Shown in pieces: positions 17,785 through 26,762 of a stretch of DNA of 64,000 nt. Origin of the DNA: Myxococcota bacterium. GTDB taxonomy: Bacteria; Myxococcota_A; UBA796; JAJRTE01. The first letter of the stretch is position 1, and each line of letters begins with the position of its first letter. The DNA is taken from NCBI GenBank assembly GCA_024278455.1, contig JAJRTE010000272.1, positions 1-64,000 on the forward strand. Direction: 5' to 3'. The notes beneath the pieces are model-generated. The model was not told the origin of the DNA. It saw only the letters and a program-made list of their open reading frames with translations, and made no database searches. Made by a program: the position numbers and the translations under genes.

Positions 17785-19236
17785 TCATCCTTGCGACCGT
17801 TCGGCCTTGAGCGATACGAACTCGCGCCGAACCAGGGGAGCGAGAACGCCGGTGGCCAGGAAAGCCAGACCCATCAGCACGAAGAACAACGATTGCCAAC
17901 CCCAATGTGATTCGACGTAGGCCGTCATGCTCCCCTGAAGGATGGCGCCGATCGAGCCCATGCCGTTGATGATCCCCGCAGCGCTGCCGGAGCCGCGCTG
18001 CCCGCCGAGGTCCTGGGCGGCCGCCCCGGACAGCAGCGAGTCGGGGCCGAACAGGCAGAAGCCGACGAGACCCATCGCCAGGGCGTTCGGCAGCATACCA
18101 ATCCTGCCCACAAGGATGTACAGCCCCATGGCGAGGCCGATACAGAACACGAGGGGCGCGGCGAACAGCACGCGCCGACCCGCGACGTACCGGTCCGACA
18201 AGTACCCGATGGTAATCGCTCCGATGACCCCTCCCGCCTCGAACGCGGTGGACAGGTAGGCCGACGTGTCCTTGGGGTACCCCAGTGCCTGCTCGAGGTA
18301 GGTGGGAAGCCAGAAGAGAAGGGTGTAGCGTATCAGCTTGAGGCAGAAATAGGCTCCGCCGAGGTTCAGGATACCGGGAAGGCCAAGCGCTTCCAGGAAT
18401 GGCATCCTCTCTTGTGGCACCGGTCGCCCGGCCTTCTCCCCGTCCGCTCCCACCGCAGCGCCCCCACTGGCCCCCCCAGCCACCTCCTTTGTCGCATTTT
18501 CCTCGTTCTCCTGGGGAGATTCGAGGCCGACCTTCCGTGGATGTTCCACGAGGAACAACAGGATGATGGCGCCCAGGATGGCAACCCAGGTGGCAGGGGT
18601 GAAGAACGCTGTGCGCCAGCCCCAGCGCACGAGGATGAAGCCGGCCAGGGCTGTCGAGGCGATACCACCAACCTGGTAGCAGGTCCCCCAGACCCCCATG
18701 ACCGTGCCACGCTGCGTGAGACCGAACCAGGGCGTCATCGCCTTCACGTTCCCCGGCCAGCCCGATGACTGGAACAGCCCGTTGGCCGCCCAGAGTACCG
18801 TGAGAACGAGGGCGGTCGAGTTGGCACCGAACAGGTAGGCGCAGGCAGCCGTCCCGAGCATGCCGATACCCAGCAGCCGGCGCGGGCCGAGCCTGTCGCC
18901 CAGGTAGCCGTTGAGAAACTGTCCGGCTGCATAGGCCGTGAGGTAGACGGTGTCGATGAGCGCGAGCACTCCCACGCTGAACCCGAGTCGCTCGCTGAGC
19001 GTCGTCTTTACCACCGCGAAAGGCTTGCGCGTCAGGTAGTAGGAGGCGTAGGACAGCCAGGTGAGAATGAACGTGCGCGCCTGGTATCGGCCCATCCGCT
19101 CGGACAGCAAGTAGTGTCCAAGGGCCAGGACGCGCGCCAGGAAGAGATCCGGCGTATCAGAGACCCGTTCTTCGCCAGCTTGTCGGCTCTTCGACCCGTC
19201 CCCGCCCGTGGCTCCTTTGCGTCTTTCGTCTGGCAT
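17785..19236 (-). CDS. MFS transporter, organophosphate:phosphate antiporter (GlpT/UhpT) type
   Basis: A 483-residue, 12-helix transporter. ATG 19236 has TTGGAG a few bases upstream and is preferred to the start 11 codons earlier. N-terminal signatures such as WLSYASYYLTRKPFAV and GQFLNGYLGDRLGPRRLL fit the OPA subfamily, which exchanges sugar phosphates, glycerol-3-phosphate or related organophosphates for phosphate. A hydrophilic Gly/Ala/Glu-rich loop of about 50 residues (near 205-255) sits between helices 6 and 7. The second half has the usual repeat (GYLSDRYVAGRR, GFCLFGPDSLLSGAAAQDL). The start of helix 1 and the Arg residues that bind phosphate appear kept. The substrate cannot be told from sequence. 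No operon partners. Confidence 0.83.
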   Translation of the reverse strand: MPDERRKGATGGDGSKSRQAGEERVSDTPDLFLARVLALGHYLLSERMGRYQARTFILTWLSYASYYLTRKPFAVVKTTLSERLGFSVGVLALIDTVYLTAYAAGQFLNGYLGDRLGPRRLLGIGMLGTAACAYLFGANSTALVLTVLWAANGLFQSSGWPGNVKAMTPWFGLTQRGTVMGVWGTCYQVGGIASTALAGFILVRWGWRTAFFTPATWVAILGAIILLFLVEHPRKVGLESPQENEENATKEVAGGASGGAAVGADGEKAGRPVPQERMPFLEALGLPGILNLGGAYFCLKLIRYTLLFWLPTYLEQALGYPKDTSAYLSTAFEAGGVIGAITIGYLSDRYVAGRRVLFAAPLVFCIGLAMGLYILVGRIGMLPNALAMGLVGFCLFGPDSLLSGAAAQDLGGQRGSGSAAGIINGMGSIGAILQGSMTAYVESHWGWQSLFFVLMGLAFLATGVLAPLVRREFVSLKAERSQG

Positions 19237-19325
19237 GACCGCTCCAACGCTGTTCTGTCCGCCGCCCATCCTGGAACCTGGACCCTAGCACAGGGAGGGG
19301 GCGATGGTCAACCGCCATTGTCGAA

Positions 19326-19367
19326 CCCAAATCCGCCACCTGCCCCCACCCGGTCCCCTGCGGGGCG
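19326..19367 (+). repeat. Left copy of 42-bp direct repeat flanking the AbiE operon
   Basis: This 42-base stretch begins CCCAAATCCGCCACCTGCC and recurs at 21278-21319 in the same orientation with 40 of 42 bases identical. The two differences are C/T at repeat position 19 and G/C at position 37. Similarity stops sharply at both ends. The copies bracket the AbiE toxin-antitoxin genes, with 1,910 bases between them. They may be recombination or attachment sites, or copies of an intergenic repeat. Confidence 0.75.
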
Positions 19368-19388
19368 TCGCGGAGGAGCCTCCCGGGG

Positions 19389-19652
19389 TTGCGCGGGCAG
19401 TGCTGGCGCCCCGTTCGTCCCTTGCGGGCGGTTTTCCGGGCGATGCGGCGAGGAAGGTTTTCACTGCTTCAGAGTTCGTACAGTTTCAGCTCAGGCGTTC
19501 GCGGCTTCACCTACCGCGTGAGCTTTACCAGCGGCGGCCGGGTCCGGGCCGAGCTGTCCGTCGCACGGGGTTTTCGTGGAGGCGACGCCGGGCGCTTTCC
19601 GGACGGGGACAGCATGGCCACGACCGAACTTCGGGTAACACGTAGACGATAG
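19389..19652 (+). pseudogene. Possible fragment of a DUF4268-like gene
   Basis: An 87-codon frame contains RGFTYRVSFTSGGRVRAELSV, which resembles the strand-rich core of DUF4268 domains found in restriction- and defence-type proteins. Nothing else of such a gene is present, and the rest of the frame is arginine-rich. It lies between the left direct repeat and the AbiE operon. The resemblance is by memory only and could be coincidence. Confidence 0.25.
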
Positions 19653-19658
19653 GATAGG

Positions 19659-20618
19659 TCAGGCGTGCCGGCGGTCGTCCCCCTCGCCCGTGCCCGAGAG
19701 GGCTTCCCACGGCCCGCCGGCCGGCCAGTGTCTGTCAAACGACATCCCCTGGCGTAGGGCGTCGACCACCGGCATCAGGAACGCTGCGATCAGCCCGGTG
19801 ACCTCGTCGAGCCGCGGGACCGGACCGTGCACACGAGCCTTCAGTGCGTAGGCGTGCCACTGGGCCCCCTTTGCGGGTGCGGAGTGAAAGGCCGGTGAGA
19901 GTGCGACGGGGACCGAGTCGGGCAGAGGCGTTCGTCTTCGCTGAAAGGTCGCTTCGATGGCCTCGGCCAACACGTCGCCGCGGAAGGTCTGTCCCCGCGC
20001 AAGGAGCCAGATGTCGAAAAAGTCCTTCATGCGCGTGTTGGCCATGTCGAGGACCACCATCGCCTGGAACTTCTCGGCGACCGTCGACTCCGGGGTGTAA
20101 CCGAAAAGGCGCGGGGCATCGAAGTCGAGGAGCGATGGGTACACGACCAACTGCACACCAGGCGTGACCACGTCCCCAAACCCGACGTCTACCTGCAGTA
20201 CGATACGCGCACTGCCAAGACGAGCACGGCTGCGCGTGCGTACGCCGTCGTAGTAGGCGTCCAGCCGGATCGCCTCGCCGGTGACACGGTCCGGATCGAA
20301 GAGAAGCCCGTCGTCCTCCACATTGACCGTGAGCACGTCCCGCACGATCTTCACGATCTCCTCGATGCCCATCGTGGCAATGCCGAGCAAGTCGATATCC
20401 CTCGTGGATCGCGAAAGCGGCCCGCCCCAGAACTGGAGCATCAGAGCCCCTTTCAAGACAAAACGGTCGGCATACGCAGAACGCGACAACCTGTAGAGAA
20501 ACCGCTCCATGGCGAAATACTGCAGCAACTCGTCGCAAGGGCGCCCTTCCGCGCGAGCGCGCTTCAGAAGGCGTGCCCGGACCGATGCGGCCATGTTGAC
20601 AATCCGCTTCTTCTTCAC
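19659..20618 (-). CDS. abiEii: AbiEii/AbiGii-family nucleotidyltransferase toxin
   Basis: A 319-residue protein that looks whole. It carries the nucleotidyltransferase core of AbiEii: VLKGALMLQFWG, then RSTRDIDLLG with the paired Asp residues, followed by the family pattern STVAEKFQAMV and RMKDFFDIWLLA. AbiEii forms the toxin half of type IV AbiE systems, which arrest growth and abort phage infection. The start ATG overlaps the stop of the antitoxin gene by four bases (ATGA), so the two are translationally coupled. The C-terminal 60 residues contain a conserved helical end (LIAAFLMPVVDALR). The direct repeats outside the operon suggest it is a cassette. Whether it is active cannot be told from sequence. 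Confidence 0.88.
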   Translation of the reverse strand: MKKKRIVNMAASVRARLLKRARAEGRPCDELLQYFAMERFLYRLSRSAYADRFVLKGALMLQFWGGPLSRSTRDIDLLGIATMGIEEIVKIVRDVLTVNVEDDGLLFDPDRVTGEAIRLDAYYDGVRTRSRARLGSARIVLQVDVGFGDVVTPGVQLVVYPSLLDFDAPRLFGYTPESTVAEKFQAMVVLDMANTRMKDFFDIWLLARGQTFRGDVLAEAIEATFQRRRTPLPDSVPVALSPAFHSAPAKGAQWHAYALKARVHGPVPRLDEVTGLIAAFLMPVVDALRQGMSFDRHWPAGGPWEALSGTGEGDDRRHA

Positions 20619-21217
20619 CGCATCGCCTCAAGGTAAGGCAGGATGACACTCTCGACGCGGCAGAGTCGCGCGTAGTGCAGCACTTCGGTCGGCTGCACAC
20701 CCTTGCGCCGGGCGTCCGAGAGCGCCTCCAGGGCGACGTCCAATCCGAGCTTGTTGCGAAAGCGGAAGCAGTCCGCCACGGTCTTGGCCAGGCCGTAGAC
20801 GCGGACCGGCACACCGTCGAGTTCGACTTCTTCGATGCCCTCGGTCATCGCAGCTCCCGAGAAGTGGTAGACCCGCAACGGCGGATGGGCGGTGCGCGGA
20901 ACGTTCGTGCCGCGTGGCAGCGCGATATGCACCTCGTGAGGAACCTCCGATGTCGCCTCGTGATAGGCCAGTGCGGAGACGAGACAGACCACGGCGCGCG
21001 GCACGCGCAGGGCCACGGTGACGAGATCGGGATAGGCGAGTTCCGGCAGCGCGGCGAGGCGGTAGACGCCGCGGCTGAGCTGCTCGAGGACCCCGTCGTC
21101 GCGCAGCCGGTAGAGCGTGCGAGAATGGATGCCCAGCGCGAGAACATCCTTGGTGCGCAGGATGCCGCCGTGCCTCCGGAACGCCTCGATGGCGCGTTGG
21201 TGTGTGTCCGTCCGCAT
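20615..21217 (-). CDS. abiEi: AbiEi antitoxin, winged-helix autorepressor
   Basis: A 200-residue protein translated from ATG 21217. The frame continues upstream, but that part is low-complexity. The N-terminus is a winged-helix DNA-binding domain (GGILRTKDVLALGIHSRTLYRL...LSRGVYRLA). The middle carries the AbiEi signature (VCLVSALAYHEATSEVP, VHIALPRGTNVP) and the C-terminus has GLAKTVADCFRFRNKLG. In characterised AbiE systems this protein neutralises AbiEii without stable contact and represses its own promoter through inverted repeats; one such palindrome lies just upstream. It is the first gene of the operon and overlaps abiEii by four bases. Confidence 0.9.
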   Translation of the reverse strand: MRTDTHQRAIEAFRRHGGILRTKDVLALGIHSRTLYRLRDDGVLEQLSRGVYRLAALPELAYPDLVTVALRVPRAVVCLVSALAYHEATSEVPHEVHIALPRGTNVPRTAHPPLRVYHFSGAAMTEGIEEVELDGVPVRVYGLAKTVADCFRFRNKLGLDVALEALSDARRKGVQPTEVLHYARLCRVESVILPYLEAMR

Positions 21218-21230
21218 CGTGGATAGAAGG

Positions 21231-21253
21231 TACAACAGATGCGATCTACTGTA
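21231..21253. promoter_or_regulatory. Palindrome upstream of abiEi, likely autorepressor site
   Basis: Two 10-base arms (TACAACAGAT and ATCTACTGTA) separated by GCG are inverted repeats with eight of ten pairs matching. The site begins 13 bases before the abiEi start. A TTTACA hexamer on the minus strand within the site, with a 17-base gap to a weak TACCTT box, would place it over the -35 region. It fits AbiEi autorepression as known for the family. Confidence 0.5.
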
Positions 21254-21277
21254 AAGGATTTTATCCGGCGCCTTCCC

Positions 21278-21319
21278 CCCAAATCCGCCACCTGCCTCCA
21301 CCCGGTCCCCTGCGCGGCG
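21278..21319 (+). repeat. Right copy of 42-bp direct repeat flanking the AbiE operon
   Basis: Same orientation as the copy at 19326-19367 with two mismatches. It lies between the abiE promoter and the start of the kinase gene at 21426. Confidence 0.75.
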
Positions 21320-21425
21320 CCACCGCTCGGCCCCGGTTCGGGTTGCAACCGGGGCCCGACCAGGACTAGAATGGGCCCGACCGGTCCTTGCAGGCCCCTG
21401 CGGAGCACCGCGCGCTGGAAGTTCC

Positions 21426-24400
21426 ATGAACCTCATCGAGCCGTTCGTTGAACCGGGAGCAGACATCGGACCGTACCACGTGCTCGAGGAACTCGGCACG
21501 GGCGGCTCCGGCCAGGTCCTCAAGGTGGAAGACACCCGCAACGGTGAACTGCGCGCGGTCAAGGTGCGCTTTCGCCGAGGCGCGCGGGAGCGGCAACCCA
21601 GCCTGAACCTGCGCCGTGAACTCCGCGCCATGGCGCGCTGCGACCACCCCAACATTGCTCGGGCCTACGAGATCGGGGTCACCGAAACCCATGCCTACCT
21701 GGTCATGGAGTATGTCCCGGGTTGTCCCATCGATGAGTATCTGTACCGGACCGGGTTGCCTCCCGGCCTGCGCCGCGACCGGCTCGTCGCCTTCCTCGGC
21801 ATGCAGATAGCCGGAGCCCTCGAGCATATCCACGGCCGCCACCTCATCCATCGAGATCTCAAGCCCGGGAACATCCTCGTCACCGGCAACGAGGTGGTGA
21901 AAATCGTCGACTTCGGGATCGCCAGGGACGTGGCTCGAGGGGAATCCGTGGACCCGGGGGACCTTGCGGGAACCTACGCCTATTGCTCGCCGGAGCAGGT
22001 CTCCGAGATGCCCCTGGACCACCGCTCCGATCTCTATTCGCTCGGCGTCGTGCTCTACGAGATGTTGACGGACCACCTCCCGTTCGTGGCTGACTCGCCG
22101 TTTTCGTTCGTCGTCAAGCACATCACGACCGCCCCCGACCCGATCGAGACCTACTACCAGGCCGTATCAGCGGCCTTTCGTGACCTCGTGTTGCAGCTCT
22201 TGGAGAAGAAGCCGAACGACAGGCCTCGATCCGCCCTCGAGGTCGAGCGTTTCCTGAAAGACTTCGTGGAGCGGTTCGACCAGGACAGGCGGGGGCCTCG
22301 AGTGGCGCTCTACGGCACGCCGTCGGTAGCGCCGGGACCGGGCCGGGTGCTCGAGCCCGAGTTCATCGACCGGAAGCTCGAGTTGCTGCGTATCGAGGGA
22401 GCCGTGTCGTTGCTCGAGGCCGGAGCCGGCGGCGCGGTGCTGGTGGCCGGCGACGCTGGATCGGGCAAGTCGAGGCTCGTGGACGAGGCCCTGGCGGACG
22501 CGCGGCGTCGCGGAATCGCCGTGTTCGGTACACGGTGCCTTCCCCAGGCCGACCGTCCCTTCCAGTGCCTCCTCGACATCGTCGCTTCCATGACCGAGGC
22601 GCTCCCCGGCGACTCCCTCTCCCTCGTTCAGACCATGCTGGGCGACCATCTTCACCTGCTGGCTCGAGCCGTTCCCCAGGTGGCGCGCCTGCTGCCGGAT
22701 GGGGCCGCCACACGCCGTCCGGGTGGCCATGACCCGGTGTCCTCCCGGCCCGTTCGAGCCGGTGCGGGAGACACGCCAGGAGCGGGCTGGCGCGAAGCGC
22801 CCCCTGCGGTCGCTGGGGAGCGCGACCAGGATGACAGCGGCGCAGACCTCGAGGAACTCTCCGATGAGTCGGTGCAGGTGCTCGATCCGGAGGTCTTCGG
22901 CGAACCCGGCAGCGATGGCCTCGGCGGCGAGTCGATCCTGCCGGCGGCGTCACGGCTGGCGTCTCGATCGGGTGCGCTGCCCGTGGCCGTGAGCGATGCG
23001 CTCCGGTCAACGGTGGACGACGAGGCACGCCTTCGCGACGCACTCCAGGCCTTCCTGACCCTCGTACCGGCGACGCCGGCGGTGCTGGCCATCAAGGACC
23101 TCCAGTGGGCCGATGCGACGCTCCTGTCACTGTTGTCAGACCTGGTGTCGTCGCCCCCTGCCCCCCTGTCGGCGCCCGTGATCTGGATCGGCACGGTTTC
23201 CACGGACGAACTAGATGGGCAGCCCATCGAATCGTGGCTGACGAGCCCTCCAGCTCTCGTCGAGCGGCTGCGCATTCGCCCCCTGGGTCCGCAGCACGTG
23301 CTCGAGATGGTCCGTTCCATGCTGGGTCGAACGACCGGCCTGGAGGATCTCGCGGAGACGCTGTTTCGACTTTCCAGGGGCAATCCCCTCTTTGTCTACG
23401 AGATGGTCCACGAACTCGTCGAAGCGGGCGGACTGAGGTTTTCGCCGGGCAACGGCGGCGGGGACGTGTGGGAACTGGCCGAGGATGACGCGGGGGCCCG
23501 AGCCGTGCTCCAAGCCGGGTCCCTCGAACAGTTGATGGCCGACCGCATCGCCAGGCTGCCCACCGCTGCGGCGGACCTCGTGGAGTGGCTGGCCGTGCTC
23601 GGGCGCCCCTGTCCGCTCGAGTGGCTGGTCCAGGTGAGCGGACTTTCTGAAGACGCCCTCCTGGACCAGGTCGAAACCCTCGTTGCCAGGCGCATCGTCA
23701 CCGAACGAGTGGGCAGGACCCGGACCACGCTCTCGTTCTATCAGCCCAGCTACGTCGAACTGATCCGAAGCAGAATTGCCCCGGAACGCATGCCGCAGAT
23801 ACTGGTGAAGGCTGCTGAGGCGTGGCTCGAGCAAGCCGGTCCGGCTGGAGACGCCACGGACCTCGCGGCCGAACTCCTCTATCGCGCAGGTGACTATGCA
23901 AGGGCTGTCGATTTCCTCCTTCGTGGCTCTGATCGAGCCTCGCAGCTTGGGTTGCGTCACCTGGCGTACCGGCGGTCAGCCGAGGCGGTGGGGTGCTGTG
24001 CCCAGGCCCCGGACATCGACCCCCGCCTGGACGTCCTGGCGAACCTGAGCATGGGGCGCACACTCGAGAGGCTCGGCAACCTCGAGGTGAGCCTGGCCTA
24101 TCTCCAGGACGCCTACAACAAGGCCGCTCGAGTCGGCGCCCCCGGCATTGCAGGTCAGGCCCTCGCCGCCATCGGACATGTGCATGCGCGGGGCGGCATC
24201 TTGCGGCGTGCCGCCCGGATCCTCGAAAAGGCGATCGAACGCCTGGCAGACGCCGGGGAGGACAGGCTCTTGCTGCCGAGCCTCGACGAACTCGGGGCAC
24301 TTCGCGTCACGCTGGGAGACATCGATGGCGCGCACGCCTGCTTCGACCGCCTGCTCGAGCTGGCAGATACCAGGAGGGGGGGCGCCGAGCGGCGCGCTCG

Positions 24401-25292
24401 AGCGCACCGCGGGCGGGCTGCGATCGCCCTGTTCGAGGGCCGGCTCGACATGGCCCGGCGGTGGCTCGAATCCGCGGAACGGTACTGCAGCGAATGGAAG
24501 GACAGCCGTTATGGGCTCCTGTGCCGCTTGGACCTGGCCTGGACGAGATACCTGTCGGGCGAACTGGCCTTGGGCCGGGTACAACTCGAGCGAACACAGG
24601 AGGACCTGGAACGTGCCGGCCTCCTCGAGGCCTCGCTTCTGGGCCTGTCCCGGCTGGCAGCGGTCGCCCTGGAACTCAACGATACCGTCCGCGCCGCGCA
24701 CCTGTTGGAACGTCTCGGCACGGCGCTTGCCGCGAATCCCCAACGACTCCTCGAGGCGTGGTGCGCCTGGACCCGCGGGCTCCTGGCTGTCGTCTCGGGA
24801 GATATCGGCAAGGCCGGCGGTGACATCGAGCGGGGGCGTGCAATCGCTGCGGCAGAAGGCTTCACGGAACTCGGCGTGCTCGTGGACGCGCTGGGCGGTG
24901 TCGTCAAAGCCCGTGGCGGCGACCCGGAAGGTGGCGTGGCTCTCCTGACAGAAGCAGTCGCCACCGGGGAACGTCACCGGTGCGCCATCGCGACCGCGAC
25001 AGCGAAGCTGTGGTTGGCAGAAACAGCCTTCCAGGCAGGGAAGCCGGAACTGGCCCACACCTCCCTCGACGCGGCCCAGGAGGAGGCAGAACGTTTCGGG
25101 CTTCCCTTGATCTTGCTGCGCGTGTGCGTCCTGCGGGGCCGCAAGGCCCTCGACGCCGGAGAGACACGGGATGCCGACGCCCTCCTCGAGATGGCCCGGG
25201 CCAGGTATCGCGAACTGGTCCGCGGCATGACCCTCGATGAGCGCAGGCAGTTCGACAGGCGACCCGATATCGCCATCCTCCTGGAGACATAG
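21426..25292 (+). CDS. Ser/Thr protein kinase fused to AAA/STAND-type ATPase and TPR domain
   Basis: A 1288-residue cytoplasmic signalling protein with no membrane segment. Residues about 12-280 are a Hanks-type kinase: LGTGGSGQV glycine loop, AVKVRF lysine, HRDLKPGN loop near 142, DFGIARD and the SPEQ activation-segment end are all present. Residues about 310-640 form an AAA/AAA16-type NTPase with Walker A GDAGSGKS near 341-348 and a Walker-B-like LAIKDLQWAD. A 120-residue low-complexity insert lies between them. From about 780 to the end are TPR-like helical repeats. This layout is typical of myxobacterial kinase regulators, where the AAA/TPR part senses a ligand or partner. It has no linked response gene here. 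Confidence 0.92.
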   Translation: MNLIEPFVEPGADIGPYHVLEELGTGGSGQVLKVEDTRNGELRAVKVRFRRGARERQPSLNLRRELRAMARCDHPNIARAYEIGVTETHAYLVMEYVPGCPIDEYLYRTGLPPGLRRDRLVAFLGMQIAGALEHIHGRHLIHRDLKPGNILVTGNEVVKIVDFGIARDVARGESVDPGDLAGTYAYCSPEQVSEMPLDHRSDLYSLGVVLYEMLTDHLPFVADSPFSFVVKHITTAPDPIETYYQAVSAAFRDLVLQLLEKKPNDRPRSALEVERFLKDFVERFDQDRRGPRVALYGTPSVAPGPGRVLEPEFIDRKLELLRIEGAVSLLEAGAGGAVLVAGDAGSGKSRLVDEALADARRRGIAVFGTRCLPQADRPFQCLLDIVASMTEALPGDSLSLVQTMLGDHLHLLARAVPQVARLLPDGAATRRPGGHDPVSSRPVRAGAGDTPGAGWREAPPAVAGERDQDDSGADLEELSDESVQVLDPEVFGEPGSDGLGGESILPAASRLASRSGALPVAVSDALRSTVDDEARLRDALQAFLTLVPATPAVLAIKDLQWADATLLSLLSDLVSSPPAPLSAPVIWIGTVSTDELDGQPIESWLTSPPALVERLRIRPLGPQHVLEMVRSMLGRTTGLEDLAETLFRLSRGNPLFVYEMVHELVEAGGLRFSPGNGGGDVWELAEDDAGARAVLQAGSLEQLMADRIARLPTAAADLVEWLAVLGRPCPLEWLVQVSGLSEDALLDQVETLVARRIVTERVGRTRTTLSFYQPSYVELIRSRIAPERMPQILVKAAEAWLEQAGPAGDATDLAAELLYRAGDYARAVDFLLRGSDRASQLGLRHLAYRRSAEAVGCCAQAPDIDPRLDVLANLSMGRTLERLGNLEVSLAYLQDAYNKAARVGAPGIAGQALAAIGHVHARGGILRRAARILEKAIERLADAGEDRLLLPSLDELGALRVTLGDIDGAHACFDRLLELADTRRGGAERRARAHRGRAAIALFEGRLDMARRWLESAERYCSEWKDSRYGLLCRLDLAWTRYLSGELALGRVQLERTQEDLERAGLLEASLLGLSRLAAVALELNDTVRAAHLLERLGTALAANPQRLLEAWCAWTRGLLAVVSGDIGKAGGDIERGRAIAAAEGFTELGVLVDALGGVVKARGGDPEGGVALLTEAVATGERHRCAIATATAKLWLAETAFQAGKPELAHTSLDAAQEEAERFGLPLILLRVCVLRGRKALDAGETRDADALLEMARARYRELVRGMTLDERRQFDRRPDIAILLET

Positions 25293-25340
25293 CCGCACCT
25301 GGCCGTGCCAGGGCCGCTGCCGCCGGCAAATGGGGGAGAT

Positions 25341-26450
25341 TCAGCGATCTGCCCGGTCGCGTGGATCCACCGGCACCCACCCAATCGTTGCCCGCTCTGG
25401 CTGGGGCGACACGAATAGCTTGTCTTCCTGCCGGTCCGTCATCAGTATCCCATTGATGTGGTCGTACTCGTGCAGCCACACCTTGGCATCGTAATCCTCG
25501 TAGTAGGCGTCTTCGACCCGGCCACCTCCCGGTGTGTCGAAGGCCACGTGGATCCACTTGGGGCGCGCGACCTCGGCCTTTACGTACGGAATGGACAGGC
25601 ACCCTTCCTTGGGACCCACGTAGAGCGTTTCTGACCAGGAAGTCACCACCGGGTTGATGAACACGAGGCGTTCGCCATCGACATCGGCGACGAACAGGCG
25701 CCGATTGATGCCGATCTGAACCGCCGACAATCCAACAGCGCCCAGTGGGATCAGGGAACTCAGCATCTTCTCACCGAGCGCGACCACTTCGGGATCCGTC
25801 GGATCCACCGACACCGAAATCTGGTACAGGGTGCTGCCGGCGTCGAGGTAGTCCTGCACCAGGTCGGCCTCGAGGAAACGGTCCGGCGCGCCAGCGTGAG
25901 CAGCCTCCAGTTCCCCGGCCGTCAACGGCGCGGTTCCGTAGGGATTGTACGTCTCGTCGACCGGCTGGTATTGCGTACCGAAGTCCCAGACGAACGGTTC
26001 ATCCATCCGTTCGCTCGAGTTCTGGTACTGGACTCCGGGCAGGACCTCGACGGTGTAGAGGTGTCCCGGCTCCCAGAACGGGAACGGAACGAAGCGGAAC
26101 TCCCGATTGCCCCGCCACTCGACGTAGTACCCGTTGGCATCGACCGGAACCCCGTCGACCTGCACCATGACCGTCCTGGGGTCGATGTGGTCGGGAGATG
26201 TGCTGCTCGGTGCAAAGATGACCTGCACCTTCGCGTTGAGTGCCACGCCGCTGAAGGCCTGGGGTGCGTACGATTCCACGGTCACAGCCGTCGACTTGGA
26301 TGCCCATGCCCCATCCTCCGGGGTGGCGCCTGCTGCCGGGGCGTTCATCGAGAGGGACACCATCGCGAGTGCGATCGAAGTGACGGTCGCCCCGGCGTGG
26401 TTCGAGGGCTGGAGAGTGCGGGCAAGTCGTTCAAGAGGGACTCGAGTCAT
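25341..26450 (-). CDS. Exported peptide-deformylase-like protein with N-terminal Ig-like domain
   Basis: A 369-residue protein with AAGGAG eight bases before its ATG, so the start is firm. The first 42 residues form an export signal (Arg at 3, 8 and 11; core VTSIALAMVSLSM; small residues APAAGA). Residues about 55-140 look like a bacterial Ig-like (Big_5/SbsA-type) domain (DPRTVMVQVDGVPV, FRFVPFPFWEPGHLYTVEV). Residues about 180-369 are a peptide deformylase with its three motifs: AVGLSAVQ (238-245; Ala replaces the first Gly), EGCLS with Cys284, and HEYDH with His327, Glu328 and His331. Ordinary deformylases are cytosolic and act at the ribosome, so export and an Ig-like domain are highly unusual. 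A role as an extracytoplasmic hydrolase is inferred. It converges with the kinase gene. Confidence 0.85.
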   Translation of the reverse strand: MTRVPLERLARTLQPSNHAGATVTSIALAMVSLSMNAPAAGATPEDGAWASKSTAVTVESYAPQAFSGVALNAKVQVIFAPSSTSPDHIDPRTVMVQVDGVPVDANGYYVEWRGNREFRFVPFPFWEPGHLYTVEVLPGVQYQNSSERMDEPFVWDFGTQYQPVDETYNPYGTAPLTAGELEAAHAGAPDRFLEADLVQDYLDAGSTLYQISVSVDPTDPEVVALGEKMLSSLIPLGAVGLSAVQIGINRRLFVADVDGERLVFINPVVTSWSETLYVGPKEGCLSIPYVKAEVARPKWIHVAFDTPGGGRVEDAYYEDYDAKVWLHEYDHINGILMTDRQEDKLFVSPQPERATIGWVPVDPRDRADR

Positions 26451-26660
26451 GCTTGCTGCTCCTTATGTGTTGTGGAGGCTGCCTGTGAGATCCGGTCGTG
26501 TCCTGGTCCGGAGTGTCATTGCGTGCGATCAGGCCGGTTGTGTCGCGGACCCATCCATCCTATCGCGAATCCCATGGCATATCAAGCCTGGCCCGGGTTC
26601 GAGCAGCCCGGCGTCTTGCCGCAGGCGTACCTCCTGGAGGCGCGTCCAGGCCGATAGCGC

Positions 26661-26689
26661 TTGACAATCCTGTGGTGGCGGCCTAAAGG
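26661..26689 (+). promoter_or_regulatory. Candidate sigma-70 promoter before the DUF2505-like gene
   Basis: A perfect TTGACA (26661-26666) is followed after 17 bases by TAAAGG (26684-26689), a weak -10. Transcription would start about 65 bases before ATG 26763. The rest of 26451-26762 holds nothing else recognised. Confidence 0.45.
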
Positions 26690-26762
26690 ATCAAGAGTTT
26701 CGTTGGATGGCAATCCCGCCGGTCGCCGGACGACGGCACGGCGATGTCCCAGGCAGGTGCAG

